Part shown: positions 50,142 through 58,498 of the stretch, piece after piece
Position numbering within the stretch: the stretch's first letter is position 1
How the letters are laid out: each line of letters opens with the position of its first letter
Source: CAWAHD01 sp963781785
GTDB lineage: Bacteria > Planctomycetota > Planctomycetia > Isosphaerales > Isosphaeraceae
Reading direction: 5' to 3'
DNA: 64,000 nt
NCBI GenBank assembly: GCA_963781785.1
Contig: CAWAHD010000002.1
Location: forward strand, 2,046,001-2,110,000
Notes under the pieces: model-generated
What the model was told of the DNA's origin: nothing
Database searches by the model: none
The model's input: only the letters and a program-made list of their open reading frames with translations
Translations under genes and position numbers: made by a program

Positions 50142-50951
50142 ATGAGCGATTCCCCATCCGCGGCTGATGACCGCAAAGTGAGGTCTTGGACCGGAAGAGG
50201 TGGCTTGCCGGTCCTCGCCATGACCCTGCATCGGTTCCGATGGGCAGTGGCAGTGCTCGTTGGAACGGTCTCCGTTGGACAGCTCGCACGTGCAAAGCAG
50301 AAGGCAGAAGACGTGCTCAAAACCAAGACTGTGATTGCCGAGAAATACGAGCTTCCCGGGGCCGACGGCAAGACATCGGCGATGTTGTACCGGGACGAAG
50401 CCGGACAGGCGAGACTTGAATTCCTTGACGACAAGGGAAGACTTCGCCTTGCTGTCGGAATGAATCCGGACCGTACGCCCGGAATCACGATGCTCGATGA
50501 AAAGACTAATCAAAGACTGCGCATCGGCATGGATATCAAGGAGAAAGTGACTTATCTCTATCTTTTTGATGCTCAAGGACAGGTGGCGATTGCCCTTTCC
50601 ATGCACGAAGAGCGTGGTCCATGGGTATCCATTGGTCGATCGGAAAAGGGGCAGGTCTCGATCGGTCTTTCCAAGCAAGGTGAACCTCGAGCGTACTTGT
50701 TCGCGAAAAGCAAAGAGCCGCGAATTGGGCTGGAATTGAACGATGGTGCGCCTGCGATCATGCTGTATGACAAACAGGTGCGGACAGCGTGGAAGCTGAA
50801 GCCCGATGGGTCGCCGGTTTTCTCCATTTTGGACGAGGAGGCGAGAGAGAGATTGTCAATCGGCGCGAGCGACGACCATCCATACATTCGCTTTGTCGAC
50901 CTCGATAAGAAGACGATGAAGAACATCCGCGATATTGTCGGAGGGAAGTAG
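50142..50951 (+). CDS. Membrane-anchored beta-repeat protein, paralogue 2
   Basis: 269 residues, ATG 50142 with a GGAG-type site (gggagaagcg) just upstream. A basic N terminus and one membrane segment (FRWAVAVLVGTVSVGQLA) are followed by KTKTVIAEKYELPGADGKTS and at least seven ~20-residue units of the form RLEFLDDKGRLRLAVGMNPD, RIGLELNDGAPAIMLYDKQ, RLSIGASDDHPYIRFVDLD. Same architecture as the protein at 46619. Each unit looks like two beta strands with a turn, so a beta-helix-like stack facing the periplasm is likely. I do not know a function. The codon usage is less GC-biased than in the synthetase genes. Confidence 0.75.
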   Translation: MSDSPSAADDRKVRSWTGRGGLPVLAMTLHRFRWAVAVLVGTVSVGQLARAKQKAEDVLKTKTVIAEKYELPGADGKTSAMLYRDEAGQARLEFLDDKGRLRLAVGMNPDRTPGITMLDEKTNQRLRIGMDIKEKVTYLYLFDAQGQVAIALSMHEERGPWVSIGRSEKGQVSIGLSKQGEPRAYLFAKSKEPRIGLELNDGAPAIMLYDKQVRTAWKLKPDGSPVFSILDEEARERLSIGASDDHPYIRFVDLDKKTMKNIRDIVGGK

Positions 50952-51336
50952 CGAATTCGACAAAGTACAGGGGGTCGGATCCGGTTCACAGTTTCCAGAA
51001 GCTGGCGGCGAATTCCAGCAATGCCTCGTCGGAACTTTCTCGAATCAGGCAGCGCGCGGTCGTCGCGGCCGGTCAGGTTGCGGACGCTGTCAGCGTGCCC
51101 GAGACCGAACACGGCCGCCCTCATCTCCCTGCGAGGCGGCGTACAACGGGCCTCTGCTCTGAGTGATCCAGCCCTTCGCTCAAACGGCGCAATCCGCCCG
51201 CCGCGTCTGATCCGTCCGATCCGACCGATCAGTCCGATGAGATGCGGCGGCCGGCATCGCCCTTCAGGCTGGGATCGCTGATCCCCCCGAGCTTCGCTGG
51301 TAGCGATCATGCGGAACGCGCGCTGTCTAGCGCCGC

Positions 51337-51381
51337 GGTCAGAACAAAGTCGCCTTTCGCTCCGCGAAAGTTGTGCATTTG
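51337..51381 (+). repeat. 45-bp palindromic repeat, copy 1
   Basis: The 45 bases from ggtcagaacaaag to gttgtgcatttg are repeated exactly at 51429-51473. Core: CGCCTTTCGCTCCGCGAAAG, in which CTTTCGC and GCGAAAG can pair. Confidence 0.85.
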
Positions 51382-51428
51382 TTCCAGCGGACGCCACGAA
51401 CGCAGACGAATACAGGTAACAACGCCGT

Positions 51429-51473
51429 GGTCAGAACAAAGTCGCCTTTCGCTCCGCGAAAGTTGTGCATTTG
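51429..51473 (+). repeat. 45-bp palindromic repeat, copy 2
   Basis: Identical to copy 1, 92 bases downstream, in the same orientation. Confidence 0.85.
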
Positions 51474-51583
51474 CTCTACCAAGAACCACGCCGATGCTCG
51501 GTAAATCCTTCCAGCCGAGTGACGAATCGGTCATCATCAAGCAACGATGTAGAAATAAAATAATATATTTCTCATTGAGAGGG

Positions 51584-51609
51584 CATACTTTCGCGGAGCG
51601 AAAGGCGAC
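51584..51609 (-). repeat. Palindromic repeat core, copy 3 (inverted)
   Basis: ACTTTCGCGGAGCGAAAGGC followed by GAC, the reverse complement of the core in copies 1 and 2, preceded by CAT. Confidence 0.8.
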
Positions 51610-51672
51610 AAACGACGTCCCCGACGCTCGATGAATCCTTCGAGCCGAGAGGCCAAGCGCCCAAGGAGACAA

Positions 51673-51698
51673 CATACTTTCGCGGAGCGAAAGGCGAC
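51673..51698 (-). repeat. Palindromic repeat core, copy 4 (inverted)
   Basis: Same 26 bases as copy 3, 89 bases downstream, so copies 1-2 and 3-4 form two tandem pairs facing each other. Confidence 0.8.
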
Positions 51699-51939
51699 GA
51701 AAAGACCCATCTGCGGCCATCGTCATCATTAGATCGCGGATCGTTCTTACAACCGTCTTCTTCCGTGTAGATCTGTGCTTTCCGTGGTTAAAGATTCCCC
51801 AATTTTTGGATCTCGTTTCCCTGGCGTCTGATCCGCGTTCATCCGCGGCGGGCAAGCCGAGATCTTCGATCTCGAGCTCGCCGGTGCGCGCGTTCGCGCT
51901 GCGACCCACAGCGCATAGCCGGGGCGAGCGGGCGCCCAG

Positions 51940-52165
51940 TCCCTATGAGGCGGGCTTGTTCCTTGACCTGGCCGGGCAGGTAGTCAACCGGTTCCGGTCC
52001 CAGGCACTTGTGACCTACGCCGGCCACCCGGTCAACCTGGAGCTGATGCGCACCGCCAGGGTCGCCGGCGTGGCCGTCGTCTTCCACCTGCACAAATTCG
52101 GCGATAACCGCCGAGGATTTACCGATGTCTCGGCGGTGGTCTTTCCCTCGGCGATGGCCAACGAA
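51940..52165 (+). pseudogene. Glycosyltransferase N-terminal fragment
   Basis: About 70 residues read PSPYEAGLFLDLAGQVVNRF, VTYAGHPVNLELMRTARVAG, VAVVFHLHKFGDNRRGFTDV, SAVVFPSAMANE. This resembles the N-terminal Rossmann part of family-4 glycosyltransferases (GGDPVNLELxRxAR...VFHLHNF...F.D.DAV.VPSEF). Both the sequence before and the catalytic C-terminal domain are missing, so it is a stray fragment. Confidence 0.55.
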
Positions 52166-52490
52166 ATACTCCCGCTGGCCAGCGAGCGCGGTGCACGACC
52201 CGAGACCTTGGGCGACGCCGGGTTCGTGATCACGATCCCCGCGCGGTGCACGCCCACTGGCGGCGTGATGCCGACCACGCAGGAGGTCGCTCCTTGGGTC
52301 GCTGTCATCGAGCGCCCTGGGACGACCCGGAGTTCGAACCGAGCCACCGTGAGCGCGCCAGGCTCGAGGCACGGCGCTGAGACAGCGATGCGCTGGCTCA
52401 AAGGTACGAGGCGCTCCTGTTAGATGTACGAGCCCGCGAACAACGGGTTGTCAATTTCGCCAACTGAGCCGTTTGAATCGCCTGTTTCGA

Positions 52491-52728
52491 TTATTCCGTC
52501 GTAATGCCGCAACATATTTTTAAATCAAGACTTATATCGAAAACAGGCCGATTTTGCGCATCGGGTTCCGATTATTCCGTCGTAACGGCACAAATCTCTT
52601 ATGCCTAAGGAGATCTGGCAAGAAAACCCGCGTTTCGCGCAAAAGTCCGATTATGCCGACGTTGGCCCCAACGTGCTTAAGGGCAGACACTTAAGCCGGC
52701 GCCCACCATTCCGGTTATGCCGTCGTTA
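52491..52728 (+). repeat. Four spaced TTATTCCGTCGTAA-like repeats
   Basis: TTATTCCGTCGTAA at 52491 and 52572, TTATGCCGACGTTG at 52651 and TTATGCCGTCGTTA at 52715. The starts are 81, 79 and 64 bases apart, and three are preceded by CGA or CCG. The spacers differ. No gene is visible in 52.17-52.82 kb. It resembles an array of protein-binding or recombination sites; it is not a CRISPR, since the repeats are too short and imperfect. Confidence 0.6.
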
Positions 52729-52821
52729 GAATTAACTCATTAAATGGCAATACCTTGCGTGAATCAGGTGCCATCCGGTCGCGCAGGATTCTTTTGCGCG
52801 CGCCGCTCTGGCCCGGGTGCG

Positions 52822-53397
52822 TCAGGTTTCGTGGGTAGGCAGCCCGTTGGCGATGCGGCCCGCAGATTTCACGATTCGGTCACGGTAATGCTCAAGCCCA
52901 GGGACGTCCCGTCCCGGCACCTTGGCCGTGTCGTCATAGTGCCGTAGGCGGACGGCGTCGGCGTGGGCCGGGTTGCTTTCGAACTGTGCACGCTCCTCGT
53001 CGTTCATCGGGCCGCCCTGTAAATCCAGGCTGAAGCGCGAGGCGGGAGACAGGGCGTCGAGATACGAGGGGGAGATGGCGCAGAGATACCGCTTGGCGGC
53101 GACGTGGAGCCGGATCGGCTCGGTGACATCAGCCTCAAAGTGCCGCCCAAGCCACATGCAGCCAGCCTCTTCGTGGCGGCCGTCGATGCCACGGTGGGCG
53201 AGTTCCTCGTCTTGGCCTTCGAGAAGGTGCCCTACATCGTGCAAGAGCGCTGCCACGACGAGCCGGTCCGGCGCCCCATCCCGCTCGGCCAGGTCTGCGG
53301 CCTGGAGCGCGTGCTCGGCCTGCGACACGGCCTCGCCGTGATAGGCCGACGCGCCCCGACGGGCAAACAATTCGATGATCGAATCCACAATCGTCAT
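52822..53397 (-). CDS. HD-domain protein, phosphonate-linked (PhnZ-like)
   Basis: 191 residues from ATG 53397, which overlaps the stop of the transporter gene (ATGA). HGEAVSQAEHALQAADLAER followed by VAALLHDVGHLL (metal-binding His-Asp) and MWLGRHFEADVTEPIRLHVAAKRYLC is the pattern of the phosphonate-associated HD family that includes PhnZ, a di-iron oxygenase cleaving 2-amino-1-hydroxyethylphosphonate. In this family a Tyr and a His (YHGEAVSQ... E/H) near the N terminus control the iron site. The co-transcribed organophosphate-type transporter supports a phosphonate role; no PhnY oxygenase is in view. Confidence 0.78.
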   Translation of the reverse strand: MTIVDSIIELFARRGASAYHGEAVSQAEHALQAADLAERDGAPDRLVVAALLHDVGHLLEGQDEELAHRGIDGRHEEAGCMWLGRHFEADVTEPIRLHVAAKRYLCAISPSYLDALSPASRFSLDLQGGPMNDEERAQFESNPAHADAVRLRHYDDTAKVPGRDVPGLEHYRDRIVKSAGRIANGLPTHET

Positions 53398-54751
53398 GGT
53401 GCGTCTCCTCGCTCGTCGGATTCGATGCCGGCCGCCGCCACGGCCGGTCGCATCTGGTTTACCAGGAAGAACCAAGCCGCCAGGGCGGTCAGCAGGGCGA
53501 CAGCGGCCAGCATCTGGAAAACGCCCTGCCAGCCCCGCGTGTACGACACGCTGGAGACAACCTTGCCCGCCACGACACCGCCGAACAGGTAGCCGACGCC
53601 ATCGATGATCCCACAGGCGGTCGCGCCGCCTCGCTTGCCGCCAAAATCGAGCGAGATCGCGCCGGCCAGGTAAGAATACGGACCGATCAACAAGAACGCA
53701 ACCGCGCCGACCAGCACCAGGGCCTCGCGCGATCGTCCCGCGAAGCTGGTCGAGCCAAGGAACAAAAGCGCCAGGCCGCAAAGCAAGATGCCGCCGAAGA
53801 TGATCGTGGACCTCCCGCGTCGGCCAAAGCGGTCGCCGAAGTACCCCGCCACGATCACGGAGATCCCGCCGAAGAACGGGAACAGCGCACTCATCTCGGC
53901 GGCCGCTGCCTTGCTCAGACCGACGCCCTCGACCAGGTAGGTTGGAGTCCAGTTGTTGAACGACTCGCGCAAGAGAGTGAGGCCCAGCGATAGCACGCAG
54001 ACGATCCAGAAGGCCGGGCTGCGCGCAGTGTAGCCAGGAGCGGACCTGCGGCAGCGGGGTGAGGGTCATCTCCCAGTGCGCCGAAGAGATTATCGGGATT
54101 CGTCTCCGGCTCGGGCAGGCCCAGATCCCGCGGCGACTCGCGCACCAGAACCGCGCTGACGACCAGCATGATCGCGAGGACCCCGCCCGCAACCCAGAAA
54201 ACTTCGCGCCAGCCCAGACCCGCGCGGATCAGCCGCCCCATGAACGCGCGCGCCGCCGCGTCGCCGAACAGGAAGCTCAGGCTGATCACACCCATCACCC
54301 TGCCGTACGTCGAATACGAGAACCAGCGCGACGTGATCTTGATCATCCCCGGCCAGCCCAGCGACTGGACCAGCCGGTTGCTGAACCAGATCAGCGTGAA
54401 GACCGGTACCGAGGCGCCCAGCGTGATCAGCATCGTGCAGACAACTGCTCCGATCATGCCGATCAAATAGGTGCGCCGACCGCCCAGACGATCAGTCAGG
54501 GGCCCCGCGGCGAATTTGCCGAGGGCATAGCCGATCGTCCCCAGCGAGACGGCCCACCCCAACCGGTCGTTCACTTCGCCACGGGCCATCCCGGAAGCCA
54601 CCAGCTCCTCGGTGATCGAGGGCATCGTGGTCGAGAGGTTCGACCGGCACAGATAATACCCGGCGTAGCCCAGCACCAGGAGCCCGACAGTCAGCCATTG
54701 CCAGCGCTCGATCTGCCGTGCGGCGTGGGTCGATGTTGTGGGCTGAATCAT
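53394..54751 (-). CDS. MFS transporter of the organophosphate antiporter (GlpT/UhpT) type (frameshifted)
   Basis: About 450 residues, with one shift near 54030. The first frame starts at ATG 54751 and shows GYAGYYLCRSNLSTTMPSI, the OPA-family first-helix motif with the substrate-binding Arg, then GYALGKFAAGPLTDRLGGRR and FSNRLVQSLGWPGMIKITSRWF. After the shift it continues AFWIVCVLSLGLTLLRESFN, NWTPTYLVEGVGLSKA and six more helices. OPA carriers exchange phosphate for phosphorylated organic anions. Paired with the HD protein it may import an organophosphonate. The residues on both sides of the shift stay conserved. Confidence 0.8.
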
Positions 54752-55042
54752 TCGCCGGACTCAGTTATTCCCGCGTCCACTTTGATCTGCGACACCATGA
54801 CTTTAAGAGAACTCGTTCGGGTATCTCAAGTCTTCGGTGACTCGCACGTAGTCGAGCAACCTCTGGCGTCCCTCGGTCTGAAGCTGACGAACTGGTCACT
54901 TTCGGCGACTACCTCCAGCCCGGTTCAAGTGGGTTCGACTCCCACCGGCGTCTTTGAGACGCCAGCCGTCGCTTGCGAACAACATGAGCGGCCAGAACGG
55001 CGGCGGCGCGAGGCACAATTCTGCCTCTTTCTTTAATCTGAG
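54752..55042. promoter_or_regulatory. Divergent intergenic region with tRNA T-arm-like element
   Basis: This region separates the transporter operon from the DtxR-family gene. At 54928-54946 lies GTGGG-TTCGACT-CCCAC, a perfect tRNA-type T arm, followed by the hairpin GGCGTC-TTTGA-GACGCC (54948-54964). I could not fold a full tRNA or tmRNA around it, so it looks like a tRNA 3' fragment or a regulatory hairpin. Confidence 0.4.
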
Positions 55043-55816
55043 ATGGTGACGTACGATAGAACGTCTTACGAAGGACATTCGATCGAAGCGTCTTCGACCG
55101 TTTCCGCGCTCGTCGTGCCTCGCGGGAGACCGGATCGCGCCGTGGCCAGCCTGACTGTCGAAAACTACGTGAAGACGATCGCCCTGATCGCCGCACGCAG
55201 TCCGTCCGGGACCGCCGTCGCAACCGGCGAGCTGGCGCAGGCGCTCAACGTTTCGCCCGGCACGGTCACGGGGATGCTCAAGACGCTCTCCGAAGCCAGC
55301 CTGGCGACGTATACACCTTACGAAGGGGCGCGTCTGACCGACTCGGGCCAGCGACTGGCGATGAAGGTGATCCGGCGGCATCGATTGCTCGAGCGCTTCC
55401 TCGCCGAGACGCTCACGATGTCGTGGGACGAAGTTCACGAGGAAGCCGAGCACATGGAGCACGCGGCCTCCGAACGTCTCATCGACCGAATCGATGCCTA
55501 CCTCGGCTACCCGGCGGTGGACCCTCATGGCGACCCGATCCCCCGCGCCGATGGCTCGCTCGCCGAGATCGACGGGATCGCGCTGGCGCGATGTCCGGCC
55601 GGACAGTCGTTTCGCGTCGTGCGCGTGATCGACCAGGACCCGGCCTTCCTGCGCTATCTCAGCGAATGCGGGCTCGAGCTGAACGCGGCCGGAGACCTGC
55701 TGGAAAACCGCCCCGAAGCCGGTGCGCTCGTCTGCCGGATTGGCGGCCGCTCGATCGCGCTGGGCACCGCCGCCGCCGGCAAGGTATTGGTCCACCCTTC
55801 TCTTCCCGGCGAATGA
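55043..55816 (+). CDS. DtxR/MntR-family metal-dependent repressor
   Basis: 257 residues. After ~35 variable residues, the N-terminal winged helix reads LTVENYVKTIALIAARSPSG, ATGELAQALNVSPGTVTGML and ARLTDSGQRLAMKVIRRHRL, as in the DtxR family. The metal-binding and dimerisation part follows: LLERFLAETLTMSWDEVHEEAEHMEHAAS with the Glu/His ligands, and LGYPAVDPHGDPIP. The C-terminal SH3-like FeoA domain is present. It should repress metal-homeostasis genes when bound to Mn(II) or Fe(II). No obvious target operator is seen next to it. Intact. Confidence 0.9.
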   Translation: MVTYDRTSYEGHSIEASSTVSALVVPRGRPDRAVASLTVENYVKTIALIAARSPSGTAVATGELAQALNVSPGTVTGMLKTLSEASLATYTPYEGARLTDSGQRLAMKVIRRHRLLERFLAETLTMSWDEVHEEAEHMEHAASERLIDRIDAYLGYPAVDPHGDPIPRADGSLAEIDGIALARCPAGQSFRVVRVIDQDPAFLRYLSECGLELNAAGDLLENRPEAGALVCRIGGRSIALGTAAAGKVLVHPSLPGE

Positions 55817-55857
55817 TTTGGTGCGTTCTTTTGATACAAGGAACGGACACCAACAAT

Positions 55858-56997
55858 TCAGGAGCGAAACGACTCGTCGGCCGCCGGGTCAGGTGGTCGA
55901 TCGAGTCGAAACGGCGCGAGGTCCAGGCGCGGCGGACGGCCGAAGACGAGGTCCGCGACCAGAAGGGCCGTAGCCGGTGCGAGCTGCAATCCAGCGCGCT
56001 GGTGGCCGGTGGCGACGATCACGTTATTCAGGCCCGACGCTTTGCTGATGTAAGGCCGGGCATCGACGCTGCCGGGCGCAGCCCGGCCCAGGATGCCTCG
56101 ACTTCCGCCTGGCCCAGGACCGGGCAAAGTCTCAAGGCATGGTCGAGAAGGTCGCGAACTCCGCGCGAGGTGGTCCGGGTGTCGAATCCCGCGCGCTCCT
56201 CGGTCGCACCGACCAGAATACGGCCGTCGTCGCGGGGAACGAGGTAGTTCTTGCCGTGCTCGACGATTCGCCCTAGCAAAGGGCGCTCGCCGCGCAGGAG
56301 GACGATCTGACCTTTGAGCGGAGGCGTGGGGGCGTGGACGCCCACGGGCGCAAGAAGTTGCCCTGACCAGGCACCAGCCGCCACGACCACCATGCCGCAA
56401 GCGAGATCGCCCGCCGTTGTTCGCAGCGCCGTCACACGACCGTCTTGGACCGCGAAGCCGGTCACGCCGCGCCAGGGCTCGAGGCGGCCGCCGCGCCGGT
56501 CAATCGCGGCGATCAAGGCGCGGAGCAGGCGGGGATTCCGGACCTGGGCGCGGTCGGGTAGAAAATAGACAGCCTTGAGGTCAGGGCTGAGCTCCGGCTC
56601 GACGCGAGCCACGTCGCCGGGGGCCAGCCGCTCACACGCGATCCCCTCGGCCCGCCAGCGGCCGGCCGCGGCCCGCAGGGCCTGGTCCTCCTGGTCTGTG
56701 AACGCGACGTCGACTCCTCCGGTGCGGCGATAGCCGATATCGATTCCGGTCTCCTCGCGCAGGCCGGCCGACCACGCCGGGTAGAGCCCCGCACTCCAGG
56801 ACCGGAACCCCGAGCGCGGAGTTTCCGCCGAGCCTTCGACGTCCGGCGGGATCAAGCCGGCGCCGGCCCAGGAGGCCTCGCGGCCCAGGTCGCGACGATC
56901 GAGCACCGTGGGACAGAGCCCCTCGCGCCAGGGCATAAGCGATCGCCAGGCCGACGACTCCTCCGCCCACGATGACGACGTCGCGCACCTCGGTCAT
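55858..56997 (-). CDS. thiO: Glycine oxidase ThiO (FAD-dependent; frameshifted)
   Basis: About 378 residues, with shifts near 56935 and 56060. The start at ATG 56997 overlaps the stop of the upstream gene (TGATG). The dinucleotide-binding loop is DVVIVGGGVVGLAIAYALA; after the first shift LCPTVLDRRDLGREASWAGAGLIPP completes the FAD site, LLRALIAAIDRRGG and VVVAAGAWSGQLL follow, and after the second shift NNVIVATGHQRAGLQLAPAT closes the FAD domain as in ThiO. It oxidises glycine to the imine used for the thiazole ring of thiamine. No other thiamine genes are in view. Shifts in both conserved ends suggest sequence errors. Confidence 0.82.
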
Positions 56998-57890
56998 CAC
57001 TTGGCATCCCGCTTCTGCCCACTCTGACTCTCTCGGGCCTGCCCCGTTTTCTTGGTGCCGAGCGGCAGCAAGCCGCGCCAGGTTTTTTCGGCAAGCCGAT
57101 AGATCGGCCCTCCCTCGGCGACCAGAACCAGATCGAATCCGTCCCAGGCGATTCCCTCGATTGACGTCGCGTCGTACCGAACTTCGCTAATCAAGCGCCA
57201 TGCCGGCGGAGGTCCGTCTTCACGGCGGTAGACGCGGGTCACCCTGTAGGAACAAACCCCCAGCAGCGTTCGAGCCGGGTGCAAGCTGGCACCCGTGGCG
57301 GGCTCGACGAACCCGCCCAGCCGGCCCAGAGAAACCGGACGGGCCGGACGGGCCAGAGGCGCCGGCGGTTCAAACGGCACCGTAAATAGCTCGGCTTCGC
57401 GGCCGTCCAGGTACTTGGCAAGGAGGAGGGCTGTTCCCCGGTCAAAGACCAGGCTTTCCGCGTCGAATCGCATCGAGCGGGGCAACGAATAAAACGTGGC
57501 GGCCGACGCCTTGAGCGGACGCTCGATCGGCATTGCCGGGTCGGGCTCATCAATGCGATAAATCGCGCGCAGCGGAAGGACGCCTCTATTGTTGCCGATG
57601 TCCCCCAGGTAGAGATGCCCCTGGTCGTCGATGGCGATGTCTTCCCAGTCGATATTCGGCACTTCGAGCCGGAACTGGCGAACAACGCGGCCATCAGAAT
57701 GGACGGCAAAGAGCAGGGGAGGGTTGCCCGAATCGTTGTGAACCCAGAAGATGTCCGCGAACCGCCGGCTTTTGACGATGCCTGAGGCCTCGGGCATGAG
57801 CTGCCGGTCGAGCCGGCCCCGAAGCTCGAGCCCTGGGGGAGACTCGAAGCTCATCGCGAGCAGCGCGAGGATCGAATACGCAATGGACAC
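56997..57890 (-). CDS. Secreted hypothetical protein, propeller-like
   Basis: 297 residues with a short hydrophobic leader (MSIAYSILALLAMSF). The rest consists of beta-rich blocks: ASGIVKSRRFADIFWVHNDS, NIDWEDIAIDDQGHLYLGDI, RFDAESLVFDRGTALLLAKY, SIEGIAWDGFDLVLVAEGG. Asp/Asn-rich turns such as HNDSG and DIGNN suggest a calcium-binding beta-propeller, similar in style to SdiA-regulated or esterase-like proteins. I cannot name the family with certainty. The stop overlaps thiO (TGATG), so they share a transcript. Confidence 0.65.
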   Translation of the reverse strand: MSIAYSILALLAMSFESPPGLELRGRLDRQLMPEASGIVKSRRFADIFWVHNDSGNPPLLFAVHSDGRVVRQFRLEVPNIDWEDIAIDDQGHLYLGDIGNNRGVLPLRAIYRIDEPDPAMPIERPLKASAATFYSLPRSMRFDAESLVFDRGTALLLAKYLDGREAELFTVPFEPPAPLARPARPVSLGRLGGFVEPATGASLHPARTLLGVCSYRVTRVYRREDGPPPAWRLISEVRYDATSIEGIAWDGFDLVLVAEGGPIYRLAEKTWRGLLPLGTKKTGQARESQSGQKRDAK

Positions 57891-58127
57891 GAGGGAGACG
57901 CTCCGGTAATCGTGCGGTCGGCGCGCTCATGGTACCAGACGGGACGGGCCATTGACCACCGCCGGCCCGCGGCGGAGATTCCTGGACCTCGCTCCGCCCC
58001 GCCGCAAGCACAACCGGCTTGCAGATGGCTTGGGCGTACGTCAAACTTGCTGGACTGCACGGCAAGGCGCCGGCAGCCGACGGATGATCACACCCCGCTT
58101 GATACCCATCCAGAGAGTGGCTTGTTC

Positions 58128-58406
58128 ATGGAAACGCCGCAAGTTCGGCCTGGTCTGGTCACAAAGGCCGAGAGTATGCCCCGCGTCGTCGTCTTCTTTC
58201 CGAACTCGGCGCTCGGAAACCTCGTGATTCAGATCGTGACTCAGCTCGGCATCCCGAACGACCGCCTGGGCGTCACGCCCCCCGAACAGATCGAGGGAGG
58301 GCAGGGGATGGTCCTCTCGATCGCCTGCCCCGACGAGACAATGCTGGCCAAGGTCGAGTCAGTCTGCCGGCAGCAAGGGGGCCGGATCCACCGCCAGCGC
58401 TCTTGA
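58128..58406 (+). CDS. Small hypothetical protein
   Basis: 92 residues from ATG 58128; a GAGAG stretch 15 bases upstream is a weak ribosome binding site. The core RVVVFFPNSALGNLVIQIVT followed by VLSIACPDETMLAKVESVCRQQGGRIHRQ has alternating beta and helical character, like a small ferredoxin-like alpha/beta fold. No known motif. It lies between a minus-strand gene pair and a minus-strand membrane protein, so it is on its own. Confidence 0.5.
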   Translation: METPQVRPGLVTKAESMPRVVVFFPNSALGNLVIQIVTQLGIPNDRLGVTPPEQIEGGQGMVLSIACPDETMLAKVESVCRQQGGRIHRQRS

Positions 58407-58498
58407 GCCTGGCACCCAATCGAGCTGACCGCCAGATCGCGACGACGCTCATGCCGGCCATATCGTCGCTGCGCAATGCGCACGCCGCAATGAGTGTT

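Larger units (their letters stand above)
50952..51940. other. Gene-poor stretch with interspersed repeats
   Basis: No credible gene on either strand. It contains four copies of a palindromic repeat (listed separately), short tracts such as the repeated gatccgtccgatccgaccgatcagtccga, and an AT-rich patch at ~51.55 kb (aaaataaaataatatattt). Confidence 0.5.

Noticed and set aside
51307..51909. 200-residue minus-strand open frame through the palindromic repeats
   Set aside because: Its sequence contains the repeat translated several times (LSRSERRLCSD), so it is a chance frame over repeats.
52491..52728. CRISPR array from four spaced repeats
   Set aside because: The repeats are about 14 bp and imperfect, and the spacing is uneven. 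No cas genes lie nearby.
54896..55795. Minus-strand open frame opposite the DtxR-family gene
   Set aside because: It is antisense to a protein with clear DtxR motifs, and its C terminus is antisense to the T-arm-like element.
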